The notes under the pieces are model-generated. The model had not been told where the DNA came from. It was given only the letters and a program-made list of their open reading frames with translations, and made no database searches. The position numbers were made by a program, and so were the translations under genes. Positions 22,540 through 33,600 of a stretch of DNA of 34,111 nt are shown piece after piece. The DNA is from Acanthamoeba sp. SK_2022b (taxonomy: Eukaryota > Discosea > Longamoebia > Acanthamoebidae), in contig JANDJZ010000221.1 in assembly GCA_027943245.1 (NCBI GenBank), forward strand, positions 1 to 34,111. Reading direction: 5' to 3'. The stretch's first letter is position 1, and each line of letters opens with the position of its first letter.

Positions 22540-25500
22540 ATGGAGGACGTGTCCGCGGTAGTATGGTGGCGTCTCCCGCCTCTGTGGCATCTGTCCGCTC
22601 TTGCCCTCGCCAACAACACTCCCCCCAGCGACGTGCGTTCCCCCCCCCCAAACTTCTCTTCTCCGTTCAAAAAAATGAAGGGGCCAAAAACACAACACTT
22701 GGCGTCCACTTCTCTGGGCTAGCGTGACGGCGAGCCCGCGAGTTGGTGTTGTCGGCAGGGTGTGGTGGAGGTGTCTGCTGAGGTATGGCAGAAGGCATTC
22801 GAGGCGTGCAAGAGGACCAACCGCCTGGCGCCCGCCCCCGCCCCCGCCGCTCACGCCCGCAGTGGTGGCGCCCTGCACATGTTCCTCAACATCATGGCCG
22901 CCCCTGTACCCGACCCCCCCCACACTCTCTCCTCAGTGCGGCCAAGCAGCCTTGCGCTCAACACCCTCCCCCCAAACAATTCCTGCCCAGGTCGTGCATT
23001 TGGACCTTGGTGGGGAAATGTACCTCACGCACGAGGACCTGCTCGCCGTCGCCACCTCGCCCACCCTCCAGCACGACCCCCCCACGCTTCCCAAAACCCC
23101 CTCCCCGCATTGGTTGCATGCAAGGAGGCAGGTCAATTTGACGGAGGGACCACACACATTGACACACGCACACTTTACGTGAGCAGAGCAGCGAAGGAAG
23201 TGCATGTGGACCTGTCCGAGCTGCCCCAACTCACCGACACATGCCTGGCGCGCATCCTGACCTCTCTCGCCAAGAACCTCGTATCTCTCAAGCTTGGTTT
23301 GCATTCTCATCCTCTCGTGAAAATTGTTGCTTTATTCACACATTTATTATTGGATGGGGTATCTGAAAAACATTAATTGGTGTCTTTGTTTTCGTTATCG
23401 TTTCATGTGTGGCGAACTCAGCGGGAAGGATGACACAAGTGGCAAGATGTGTGTGGAAGGTGGGTGCACTCGCACCATTACGTCATTGCAGCGCGCTGGT
23501 GGAGCTCTCCTTGCCCCCATTAAGCGGCAGTTGCCGATCGCTTCGCCTTCTCAATCTGAAGTCGTGCCCGTGTGACTCTGACACCACCCTCCAACGTACT
23601 CTCCGACACGTATCTCATCTTCTCTTCTTTTGAATTAATGAATTTTTCTGTTGGTTGGGAGAATAGTGATTGGCAAGAGCATGACCAACCTGCGGTGTTT
23701 GCGCCTACTGGGTTGGTGTAGCGATATCGGGGTGACAGCCATCGCTCAGGTTTGTCCAAACGCAGCACAGCAGAGAGGCCTCTCCTCTGGATCTCTCACT
23801 GCGCATGCGCCTCCCCTCCCCTCCTTTCCTCTCGTCTCCTTTGCCCAGGGCTGTCACCACCTCGAGGTGCTCAAGTTGGGTAATTCGTCGTACGAGCAGC
23901 CCATCACGTACAGGTCGCTGCTGGCACTGGCGCGTCACTGTCCCAAGCTGCGCGTTCTCAGGGTGTACAATCGTGTCGGGTATTCTTTGTTCCGCCGCTT
24001 CATCAAATCTTGCTCGCACTGGCGCTCATCCACGTCTTGTGTGCTTGTGCACGCGTCGTGCGTTGTGTGCGTTGTGTGCGTTGTGTGTCGTGTGTCGTGT
24101 GTGGGTTATTTTACAGGATCGGCAAGAGGGCAGTTCTTGCACTGTATGAGGCTGCCAAGCACCTCGAGGTGCGTGTGCCAGCCCCACGAGACGGCCATGT
24201 TGGGATGAGTGCTGAAGTGTTTTTTTACCTTGCACGAATGCTCAAGTGCTCAGCCTCACTGACCACTTGCCAACGTTGGCGCCAACAGGTGTTTTACGTT
24301 GCACGAATGTCGCAGTGCTCAGAATACGAAGGGCTGTGGCCCGAGATTGAACGTCGATGCCACAGCCCGATGACCTCTTATTGCTGGAGCGGTATTATCC
24401 CATTCTCTTCGCCCCTTGCCGCATTTGATTATCTTGGTGTGAAGGAAAGGGAGGATTTCAATCTCACCAATGACAACCTTCAGGCAGAACTGACCAGCCA
24501 GCCCCGTACAGCTTTGTCCTCCCGTTGTTGCAGGCCTCTGGGAGCTCGCTCACACACCTCACGGTGAAGGAGCTCTACTTGCAACTGCCTTCGCCTGCCA
24601 TCATCCAAGTATGTGCTTTACCCTGCCCATACTCTCTTCCCGACACGACTACTGCGTCAAGGAGGCTGACATTCATCGTGCCCATGGCGCGCGCACGCGC
24701 GCACGCATAGAAGGTGTTGTCTACGTGCCTGACAGCGCTCGAGAAACTGAAGCTGGACAGGGTTGGCTTGGGTTCGGGCGCGCCTCCTCCCTCGCCGCAC
24801 TTCTCGTTTGAAGTTTTCGTTGAGGACTGGGCAATGATCAATGCTCGGCACGAGTTAGCGAGTCGGTCTGACATCAGCTACGATGTGTGAGGGCAGGGGC
24901 AGGCACACACGACATGATCCTGGCGATGGTGCTCAACAACCGCGAGACCCTGCGCGTGCTGCATCTCAGCTCGATGCCGGTATCGCCCGAACTCGTGCGC
25001 GCTCTCGGCGAGTCTTGCCCGGTGCTCGAAGAAGTCGACATGACGCTCTCCGCCTACGTGCGCGTGGACGGCCGCCCTGTCACCAAAAAGGACCGTCAAA
25101 GACGGCAACAGCGGCGGCGGTTGTGCGGCGGCGGCGGAGATGAAGCGGAGCAGGATGACGACGCGGCCGTTTGGCTCCTGCGCTCCGACTCATTGGCCAA
25201 GCTCTCGCTGGCCATGGACTACGTCCCGATCCAGCTGCGTCTGTGGTGTCCCAACCTGCGACAGCTCTCGGTGAGCGACTTCAAAGCGACGCCGGAGGAG
25301 CTCGTGGCGCTCTTGCAAGGTAGGCTCACCAGCGAGCCGCTGGGCCTCTCGCAGTCGCGAAGCGGCAGCAGCTCCACGCCGGTGTGATGTCCGGCCTGCT
25401 CACCGAGCAGTTTGGCTGGGCGGCCAACGCAGGCGCGAGCAGCGCAGAAACGGTGCGGCTGCCGCGGGTCACGGCGGAAGTGCTCGAGAGCCTGAAGGAC

Positions 25501-26619
25501 GCACAGCGGTTCCCCTACCTCCGCTCCCTTTCCTACACGGTCTTTGGCGGTACGCGCGCTTCTACTGCTGTGCGTGTGCGTGTGCGTGTGCGTGTGCGTG
25601 TGCGTGTGGCATCGCATTTTACTGAGCATCGCGGACGTTCACAGAAACAACAAAGGATATGTTCTCCGCGCCGGTGGACAAGGACAAGTACGAGTGCCGC
25701 CAGGTGGACTGCCTCGAGTCCTTCCTGCAGTGTCGCCCCAACGTCATGTACGTCACACGCCTCTCTCTCTCTCTCTCTCTTTCCCCTCCTCCGAGGCCGG
25801 TGTGGCTGATGAGCGACCATCGCGGGGGGTGGGACACGCCAGTTTGGAAAACGGCAATTTCAACTGCAAAGCGAGCGTCTCCCTGCGTGCACTGGCGCGG
25901 GCGCCTCTCTACTCGGCTCGTGTCCTCTCTGCCGAGCTCGTTCCCCCTTGGGTGCGGCCTTCCTTGCACGTTGCACTGCACGGGAGGTTGACTTTTGGGG
26001 TGAGTGACGTCATTGCATTGCAACCAACCGCACATGTGGCACACCAGGATCAATGCGTTGCGGAGCGATTCGTGAATCTGAAGAGCCTGAGGCTCATGTC
26101 GGTACCGGAGTACGCTGACGGAGACCTGCTGGACAAGTTTGTCGGTCTGGAGTCGCTCTACATTTCTCAGCTGCACCTCCCCGCGGTCGACTGGGCCTTT
26201 CCCCGGTGAGTACCTCTCTCTCTCTCTCTCTCTCTCCCTCTTCCTCTCCTCCTCCTCCCCTTTGGCCTGTGCGTGTTGTGTGTTGCCTGTTTCGTGAGTG
26301 GGCGCTTCAAAGGCGGTGTTGGTGGTGGTGGTGGTGGTGGTGGTGGTGGTGGTGGTGGTGGTGGTGGTGGTGGTGGTGGTGGTGGTGGTGGTGGTAGTGG
26401 TAGGCTGCTCGAGTTGTGTGTGCAGGATATGAAAAGCGTCGAGAAATTTAGACTGCGATGCCCGCGACTGCGTACCATCATCGTTTGCGGGGCGGAACGC
26501 GTCACTCCCCCGACCTTCATCGGCTGGCTGGCCCACCATCAGGTCCTCCTCCTCCTTCATCTAACCGCGTTGGAACCCAACAACAACCAATCGCAGTGCT
26601 GCTGCGGTTGTTTTCTTGC

Positions 26620-26677
<58 letters not shown>

Positions 26678-28000
26678 GGACACAATGCCAGATCTCCAGG
26701 TGCTCTCGATTACGGCGGCCTCCATTTTTAGGATCTGGGACGTGGAGAAAATCCACCCCTCAGGTGAGAAACACGCAACAATTTCTCTATCATTATTTGT
26801 AAACAATAATTCTGAATAATTCGGAAAAAATATAATGAAAATTAAATCAACACAGGGACTGCGAGGGAGACGGTAACCGTGATCCCCGCCTCCCTTGTCA
26901 AGCTCTGGCTCAACAAAACAAAAGGAATCGTCTCGGTCGACATCTCGCCAGCCACGGCGGTGCGCACCACCATTCCAACGTGTTGCGGCGTGGTCGCACG
27001 CCAATCTCACCGACCAGGACCATGGTGTTGGTGTTGTCGTCCGCCGTTGATGAACAGGTGCCGTTGGCGTTGGAGGAGCTTCACGTCGAAAGTCTGCCGG
27101 ACCTGACAACTCTTGCCGTCACGCGCTGCCCTCAGCTGCGTCAGTTGGAGTGCAAATCTCTCCACAGACTCCAGCGGTGCGAGCCTGCCTTGTGCGCGCG
27201 TGGGTGTGCGCATGGATGTTTGATGCTTCCTCCATGACAGGTTGGAGATCGACGCGCCCAACCTGCGTCGACTGGCTCTCCATCTCGATTTGACTTCACC
27301 CCCGAGCAAGACCAACGCCGATGCCGGCGAATCCACCAATGTCGATGAGGCGAGGGGCAACGGCGTGCGCCTCACCGTGCACAGCGCCATGCCCGCACTC
27401 GAGTTCGTCACCATTGCCATCAAGGAGACGGACTGCAATAACGGTGGAGAGCTGTCGTGGCCGAGCCGACTGATGCAGGACCTCCTGCCTCATTGTCCTG
27501 GTTTGCACACTTATCCTTTTTTTATTTCTCTTTTATTATTTGTTTTATTTTTGGTTTTTGTTTTGTTGTTGGTACATTGTCATTTCAACTCATTTTTTGA
27601 GTTGAATTATTCTAATCATCACCATTCTTCTTCTAATTTTGATGGTTGCGGTTCTTCTTCAGGGTTGAGGCAACTCGAGCTGGAGGGGATGACCCTGTTG
27701 ACTGGCCAGCCACTGAGGTCACCCGATGACGAAGGAGCTGCTGGCAGCTGTGACCTGGCGGCTTGGGTGCACACTCTCCAATTGGTCGCACCACGGCTGG
27801 AATCTCTGCGCATCATTGTGGGCGACGCCAGCGCGACGGCTCAGGTGCTTACCTTTTTTGATATCGCCTGGTCCACTCAAGTGTTGTGTTTGTGTGTTGA
27901 CGTGGTGGTGGGACAGGCTGTTGCGCGGCTAGCGCCGCTGTTGGCCAAAGAAGTGGATGTCGTTGCCAGCGCAGGAACCAACCGAGACCTCGTGCAGTGA
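22540..28000 (+). CDS. Leucine-rich-repeat protein (RNI/AMN1-like), copy 1
   Basis: Many exons; boundaries outlined only. The likely start is the ATG at 22540 (MEDVSAVVWW), spliced at 22631 to an exon at 22760 (VVEVSAEVWQKAFEACKRTN). LRR-type segments follow: VVHLDLGGEMYLT, LTDTCLARILTSLAKNLVSL, LRLLNLKSCPC, MTNLRCLRLLGW, HHLEVLKLG, CPKLRVLRVYN, LTHLTVKELYL, LRVLHLSSMPVS, CPNLRQLSVSDF, LKSLRLMSV, LESLYISQLHLP, CPQLRQLECKSL, LRQLELEGMTLL. The last exon ends TNRDLVQ with TGA at 27998-28000. Irregular LRRs with the CP.L..L pattern resemble F-box/AMN1-type solenoids, which bind other proteins; I see no clear F-box. From 24538 to beyond the stop the gene is present again in inverted orientation. 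Exon structure around 23040-23470 and 24170-24530 is uncertain, and whether it is fully intact is not proven. Confidence 0.6.
25567..25607. repeat. GTGTGC hexamer repeat in an LRR-gene intron
   Basis: A GTGTGC-type run of about six units. The partner arm has a shorter, altered version near 33070-33090. Confidence 0.8.
26321..26395. repeat. GGT trinucleotide array in an LRR-gene intron
   Basis: About 25 GGT units before the exon that starts at DMKSVEKFRLRCP. The inverted copy has only about 8 units (ACC, 32290-32313). Confidence 0.95.
26620..26678. repeat. ACA trinucleotide array directly before a splice acceptor
   Basis: About 20 ACA/CAA units ending in the CAACAG acceptor of the exon DTMPDLQVLSI. 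The inverted copy has about 9 units (TGT, 32051-32078). Translations as poly-Gln or poly-Asn here are intronic. Confidence 0.95.
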
Positions 28001-28473
28001 ACTTCTGGCTCACACAACAACAACAACCCAACTGTGTTCAACTCACACAAAGCTTGCTTTCAAAATGGAATGTAGCTCCTGAGACAGCCAAAGGACTTGC
28101 TTGGCAGAACAACTTGGTGTGGTTCAACTTGTGCTGGAGTGTAAATTGGCATGATTTCCTGATTTACAGTACAGATTTCCTTGATATAGGGTTGTCCTCC
28201 CCTTAAGGCCTCTGGCAGCTCACTCACACACTTCACAGTGATCAATTGGCATACTCATCATCCTTGTCTTCCTCCTCTTCCTCCAGTACTGCTTCACTTA
28301 CCATCAAGAAGGAAGGCAATTGGTGTAGGCTTCCTACCTAAACTCAAGTGGGAAGGGCATAAGGGTTGGTTGTGCAGTCCTTCTCTGGAGTGGGCTGTCC
28401 AGGTGCAGGTGTGGTTGTGCTTTGTTGTTGTTGTTGTTGTTGATCTCCTTGACTTTGCTTGGTGTGGGTGGCA
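28001..28473. other. Inter-arm sequence with LRR-gene fragments
   Basis: 28001-28077 still matches the partner arm past the stop codon. At 28185-28250 the sequence resembles 24508-24560 (end of an LRR intron and start of the exon GSSLTHLTV) in the same orientation but with substitutions, so it is a decayed fragment of another LRR copy. A short GTT run lies near 28422-28442. No intact gene is seen. Confidence 0.55.
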
Positions 28474-30003
28474 ATGATGACCCCAGCCATGAAGAGGCTG
28501 AATTGGGCTGCACCTCTTGTTGATTGGCCAAAAGTGGGGTACCCACTCTTCCCTGTGTCGTGGGTTCTTCTAAGTTCCTCCGCCAAACTGCTAAATGCCT
28601 CTAGAGTGCCCTGGCACTGGGCGGGGAGCCGGCCCCACTGTTCCAGCGTGTGATATTCGCCTCTACGGCTGATGGTGGGTTCACCTGGAACATCTCGTCG
28701 TCCTTCATTGATGGACAGACCCAGGCCCACACAGGCCGTTTAGCCTTCTCTGGCAACAACGGTGTGATGAGTACGTGGTCTTGAACGCTCAAGCTGATCA
28801 TCTCTACCCACTAACACTTGTTCTCCATCATGGCCAGCTATGGGTGCCTACATTGCAGCGTCATCCAACAGCGGTCTCACGTGGAGTCCGGTGCAAGGAT
28901 ATCCCATGATGTACCTCAGCCTGGCTCTGAATCAGCGCATCAGCATCGTGGCCGGCAACGTGTTAAGTACCGGTAGCACCTTCGCCTCATTCACCACCGA
29001 CCTGTGGCAGTCGCTCGAAATGTTGAACCTGCCCCGCGATTTCGATCGGATCACCGGCATCGCCATCGCCAGCAGCCAGGAGTTCGTTCTGACCACCTAT
29101 TACGGCCAAATCTGGCGGACGACCAACGCTGGTCAGACCTGGGTTAAGGCCTACATCGCCTGGGGAGTGATCTGGACTGATCTCACCTGGTCAGCCGCCC
29201 TCAAGGTTTACCTGGCTGTCGGGCGCAACAATGATCAAAGCCAGAATGCCGTGCTGGCCTACTCCACGGACGGTGTTGCCTGGTCTGTCTCACCGGAGTT
29301 CAAGGCTCTCGGCTTCATTCGCGCCGTTCCTGCTGTGCCATCAGCGCGCTCGCCCTCGCCCTCGCCCTCGCCCTCGCCCTCGCCCTCGCCGATTGTGCCC
29401 CGTCCAGTGCTTCCCCGATACTTCTACGTGGACCTGGGCGAGGTGGCCTGCCTAGGTGGACCCGGTGTGCCGTGCTCGGGCGTAACTCAGGCCCAGATCC
29501 ACGCTTGGTACCAGTTTAATGAGAACGGTCTGCTCGATCAGTACCGCCAGGATTCCATCATGTGGGACCCGACTCCGGGCGCCAAGCCGGGCGCCGTCTA
29601 CAACCGGCAGTACGCCAACCAAACTCACACAACCCACTTCGTCCTGGAGGGCGACACGTCGTCAAGGCTTACGTGCTACAGGACGCCGTTCGGCTTTTTC
29701 AACTTCACCCGCGATTTCCTTCTGACGGCCCAGTACATCGGGATGAGCGAACCGGCGGGGAGGCTCTCGAGCGGCAGGAAAGCCCACACATTCCTAGCTC
29801 AGTGGACGGCCAACCAGATGCCTATCGATGTCATCACATGGGTGCTGGTCGATGAGCCGGATCGGATCTGGGGCTATCAATTCTTCCCCCTGGTCTACAT
29901 GATGTATCACTACGACGACATGGGACCCAAGGGCTTCGATCCCACACCCTTCCAACGCCCTCTGGATGTTGCTCCCTGCACGGGGGTCTCCACCTACCCC
30001 TAG
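28474..30003 (+). CDS. BNR/Asp-box beta-propeller-like protein with Ser-Pro linker
   Basis: Proposed exons 28474-28563, 28605-28770 and 28838-30003, in phase, 473 residues. The last two are well supported; the first rests on a 41-base intron, so the true N-terminus may differ. Residues up to about 270 carry Asp-box (BNR) repeats of the S-x-D-x-G-x-x-W type: STADGGFTW, SSNSGLTW, TTNAGQTW and STDGVAW. These occur at blade turns in sialidases, sortilins and photosystem-assembly propellers. A (Ser-Pro)n linker (about 29340-29400) follows. The last 200 residues form a separate region rich in aromatic residues with four cysteines and NQT/NFT glycosylation-type sites, which I do not recognise. I see no sialidase catalytic set (such as an RIP motif). 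Extracellular location is suggested by composition, but no signal peptide is found. It sits between the arms of the inverted repeat. Confidence 0.65.
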
Positions 30004-30660
30004 CAGGTGTTTGAGCCAAGCGCCTTATTTCCAGCAGTGAAGGTTGGAAGCTACAAACAGCGGCTTCCTTATACCAATCCCAGTTGGCGAGCAAACGCCA
30101 ATTTTTTTGACCGTAGGATGCCAAGACAAATCTGGCATGGAAGTTACGATGAGACATTCCCAGGCTGCCTTCTCCTACTAATAAAGGTGAGTAAATGGGA
30201 GACACCTGTGATGAATGCCAACAACGCCTTGGCACTGGCAAGTTTGCAAAGACAACTAAAGAGGAGAAGCACATAGCACACTGTACATCCACAACACTCC
30301 CATCAATTTTGTCAATTTATCACAAGTGGATTCTTGACTTAGGAGCCACATTGCATAGGACCAGTTGACACAAGTGGCTACACCACTACATTGCCATTGC
30401 TCGCAGTGGCAACTAAATTGTGCCATCAATGCCATCTATGTCAATGACTGTACCATCATCAGACTCCGCGACTACCTCAGGGCAGGTAGAGGAGCATCCC
30501 AATCACTCATCAATACTGTACTCATGCTCTCGTTGCATTGTCAAGATCATCACAAGGTTGCACAGTCGTTTGGTTGCAAGGTGCCAATGTCCGTCACCAC
30601 ATTCTCAGTTTATTTGGTGAAGCTACATTTCATACAGAAAGCAGGATGTGTGAGTTGAAC
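30004..30660. other. Lower-GC inter-arm sequence with a possible copia protease remnant
   Basis: This stretch is visibly less GC-rich than its neighbours and has no intact gene. In one plus-strand frame 30210-30371 is open and encodes EKHIAHC and then HKWILDLGATLH (30321-30356) before a TGA. The latter resembles the WxLDSGATxH signature of Ty1/copia aspartic proteases with Ser replaced by Leu. No integrase, reverse transcriptase or long terminal repeat is visible. 30621-30660 already belongs to the right inverted arm. Confidence 0.3.
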
Positions 30661-33600
30661 TCAGTTGGATTGTTGTTGGGTGAGCCAGAAATTGCACTGC
30701 ACCAGATCTCGGTTGGTTCCAGTGCAGGCAACGACATCCACTTCTTCCACGGCCAACAGTGGCTCCAACAGCGCAGCAGCCTGTCCCACCACATCAACAC
30801 TTGAGTGGACCAGGCGATATTAAAAAAGGTCGCCAACATGGGAGACGCCAAGCACCTGAGCCGTCATGCTGGCGTCGCCCACAATGATGCGCAGAGATTC
30901 CAGCCGTGGTGTGCCCGATTGGAGAGTGTGCACCCAAGCCGCCAGGTCACAGCTGCCAGCAGCTCCTTCGTCATCAGGTGACCTCGGTGGCTGGCCAGTC
31001 AACAGGGTCATCCCCTCCAGCTCGAGTTGCCTCAACCCTGAACCGCAACCATCAAAATTAGAAAAATGATGATGATTAGAATAATTATTATAATTCAAAA
31101 ACCAAAATAAAACAAAAAAAAGAGAAATAAAAGAGAGAAATGTGCAAACCAGGACAATGAGGCAGGAGGTCCTGCATCAGTCGGCTCGGCCAAGACAGCT
31201 CTCCACCGTTATTGCAGTCCGTCTCCTTGATGGCAATGGTGACGAACTCGAGTGCGGGCATGGCGCTGTGCACGGTGAGGCGCACGCCGTTGCCCCTCGC
31301 CTCATCGACATTGGTGGATTCGCCGGCATCGGCGTTGGTCTTGCTCGGGGGTGAAGTCAAATCGAGATGGAGAGCCAGTCGACGCAGGTTGGGCGCGTCG
31401 ATCTCCAACCTGTCATGGAGGTAGCATCAAACCTCCATCAACACACACGCACACACGCACAAGACAGGCTCGCACCGCTGGAGTCTGTGGAGATATTTGC
31501 ACTCCAACTGACGCAGCTGAGGGCAGCGCGTGACGGCAAGAGTTGTCAGGTCCGGCAGACTTTCGACGTGAAGCTCCTCCAACGCCAACGGCACCTGTTC
31601 ATCAACGGCGGACGACGACCAACACCAACACCACGCCGCCGCCGGTGGTCCTGGTCGGTGAGATTGGCGTGCGACCACGCCGCAACACGTTGGAATGATG
31701 GTGCGCACCGCCGTGGCTGGCGAGATGTCGACCGAGACGATTCCTTTAGTTTGGTTGAGCCAGAGCTTGACAAGTGAGGCGGGGATCACGGTTACCGTCT
31801 CCCTCGCAGTCCCTGTGTTGTTTTTATTTTCATCATATTTTTTCCGAATTAATTTCAGAATTAATTTGCCCGATTTTTTTGTGAAAAAAATAAGGATAAT
31901 TTGTACGCCTTATTATAAATAAATAATAATAATAATAATAGAGAAATTTGCGTGTTTCTCACCTGAGGGGGGCATTTCCTCCCGGATCTTGTCCCAGATA
32001 CGCATGGAAGCCGCCGAAATCGAGAGCACCTGGAGATCTGGCATTGTGTCCTGTTGTTGTTGTTGTTGTTGTTGTTGCAAGTGAACAACTGCAGCAGCAC
32101 GACGATTGGTTGTTGTTGGGCTCAAAGGGGAGGAGGAGGAGGAGGTACCTGATGGCGGGCCAGCCAGCCGATGAAGGTCGGGGGAGTGATGCGTTCCGCC
32201 CCACGAACGATGATTGTTCGCAGTCGCGGGCATCGGAGTCGAAATTTCTCGACGCCTTTCATATCCTGCACACACAACTCGAGCAGCCTACCACCACCAC
32301 CACCACCACCACCGCCTTTAAAGCCACCCGCCCACTCACGCAACAGGCAACACACAACACGCACAGGCCAAAGGGGAGGAGGAGGAGGAGGAGGAGAGAT
32401 TCTCACCGGGGAAAGGCCCAGTCGACCGCGGAGAGGTGCAGCTGAGAAATGTAGAGCGACTCCAGACCGACAAACTTGTCCAGCAGGTCGGCGTCAGCGT
32501 ACTTCAGTACCGACATGAGCCTCAGGCTCTTCAGATTCACGAATCGCTCCGCAACGCATTGATGCTGGTGTGCCACATTCCACATTCCACATTCCACATT
32601 CCACATTCCACATTCCACAAATGCGGTTGGTTGCATGCAATAATGTGTGACGTCACTCACTCCAATGCCAACCTCCCGTGCAACGATTCAAGGAAGGCCG
32701 CACCCAAGGGGAAACGAGCACGGCAGAGAGGACACGAGCCGAGTAGAGAGGCGCCCGCGCCAGTGCACGCAGGGAGACGCTCGCTTGGCAGTTGAAATTG
32801 CCGTTTTCCATGACACTGGCGTGTCCCACCCCCCGCGATGGTCGCTTATCAGCCACATCGGCCAAGGAGAGAGGGAGAGAGGGAGAGAGGGAGAGAGGGA
32901 GAGAGAGGCGTGTGACGTACACAACGTTGGGGCGACACTGCAGGAAGGACTCGAGGCAGTCCACCTGGCGGGCCAAGTCACACTCGTACTTGTCATATCC
33001 CGCAGCGCAGAGAACACTATCAGCTGTTGTTTCGGGCGTCGCGTGCTCATTGTAAAATGCGATGCCACGCACACGCACACGCACACACCCACGCACAGCA
33101 GCAGGAGCGTGTACCGCCAAAGGACCGGAGGTAGGGGAAGCGCTGCGCGTCCTTCAGGCTCTCGAGCACTTCCGCCGTGACCCGCGGCAGCCGCACCGTT
33201 TCTGCGCTGCTCGCGCCTGCGTTGGCCGCCCAGCCAAACTGCTCGGTGAGCAGGCCGGACATCACACCGGCGTGGAGCTGCTGCCGCTTCGCGACTGCGA
33301 GAGGCCCAGCGGCTCGCTGGTGAGCCTACCTTGCAAGAGCGCCACGAGCTCCTCCGGCGTCGCTTTGAAGTCGCTCACCGAGAGCTGTCGCAGGTTGGGA
33401 CACCACAGACGCAGCTGGATCGGGACGTAGTCCATGGCCAGCGAGAGCTTGGCCAATGAGTCGGAGCGCAGGAGCCAAACGGCCGCGTCGTCATCCTGCT
33501 CCGCTTCATCTCCGCCGCCGCCGCACAACCGCCGCCGCTGTTGCCGTCTTTGACGGTCCTTTTTGGTGACAGGGCGGCCGTCCACGCGCACGTAGGCGGA

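Larger units (their letters stand above)
24538..28077 (+). repeat. Left arm of a 3.5-kb inverted repeat
   Basis: This arm matches the reverse complement of 30621-34111. From 24538 to 25502 I find no difference from 34111-33147 (965 bases, exons and introns, no indel). The first mismatch is at 25503; from there substitutions, an in-frame 15-base difference and repeat-length changes accumulate. Similarity runs about 75 bases past the LRR stop codon and then ends. The outer limit is unknown because the partner arm reaches the window edge. Confidence 0.9.

Noticed and set aside
26616..26819. Poly-Gln/poly-Asn open frames
   Set aside because: The CAA array ends in a splice acceptor, and the LRR exon (DTMPDLQVL) begins right after it, so the array is intronic.
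32573..32620. CRISPR-like array
   Set aside because: Units are 7 bases with no spacers, and the genome is eukaryotic.
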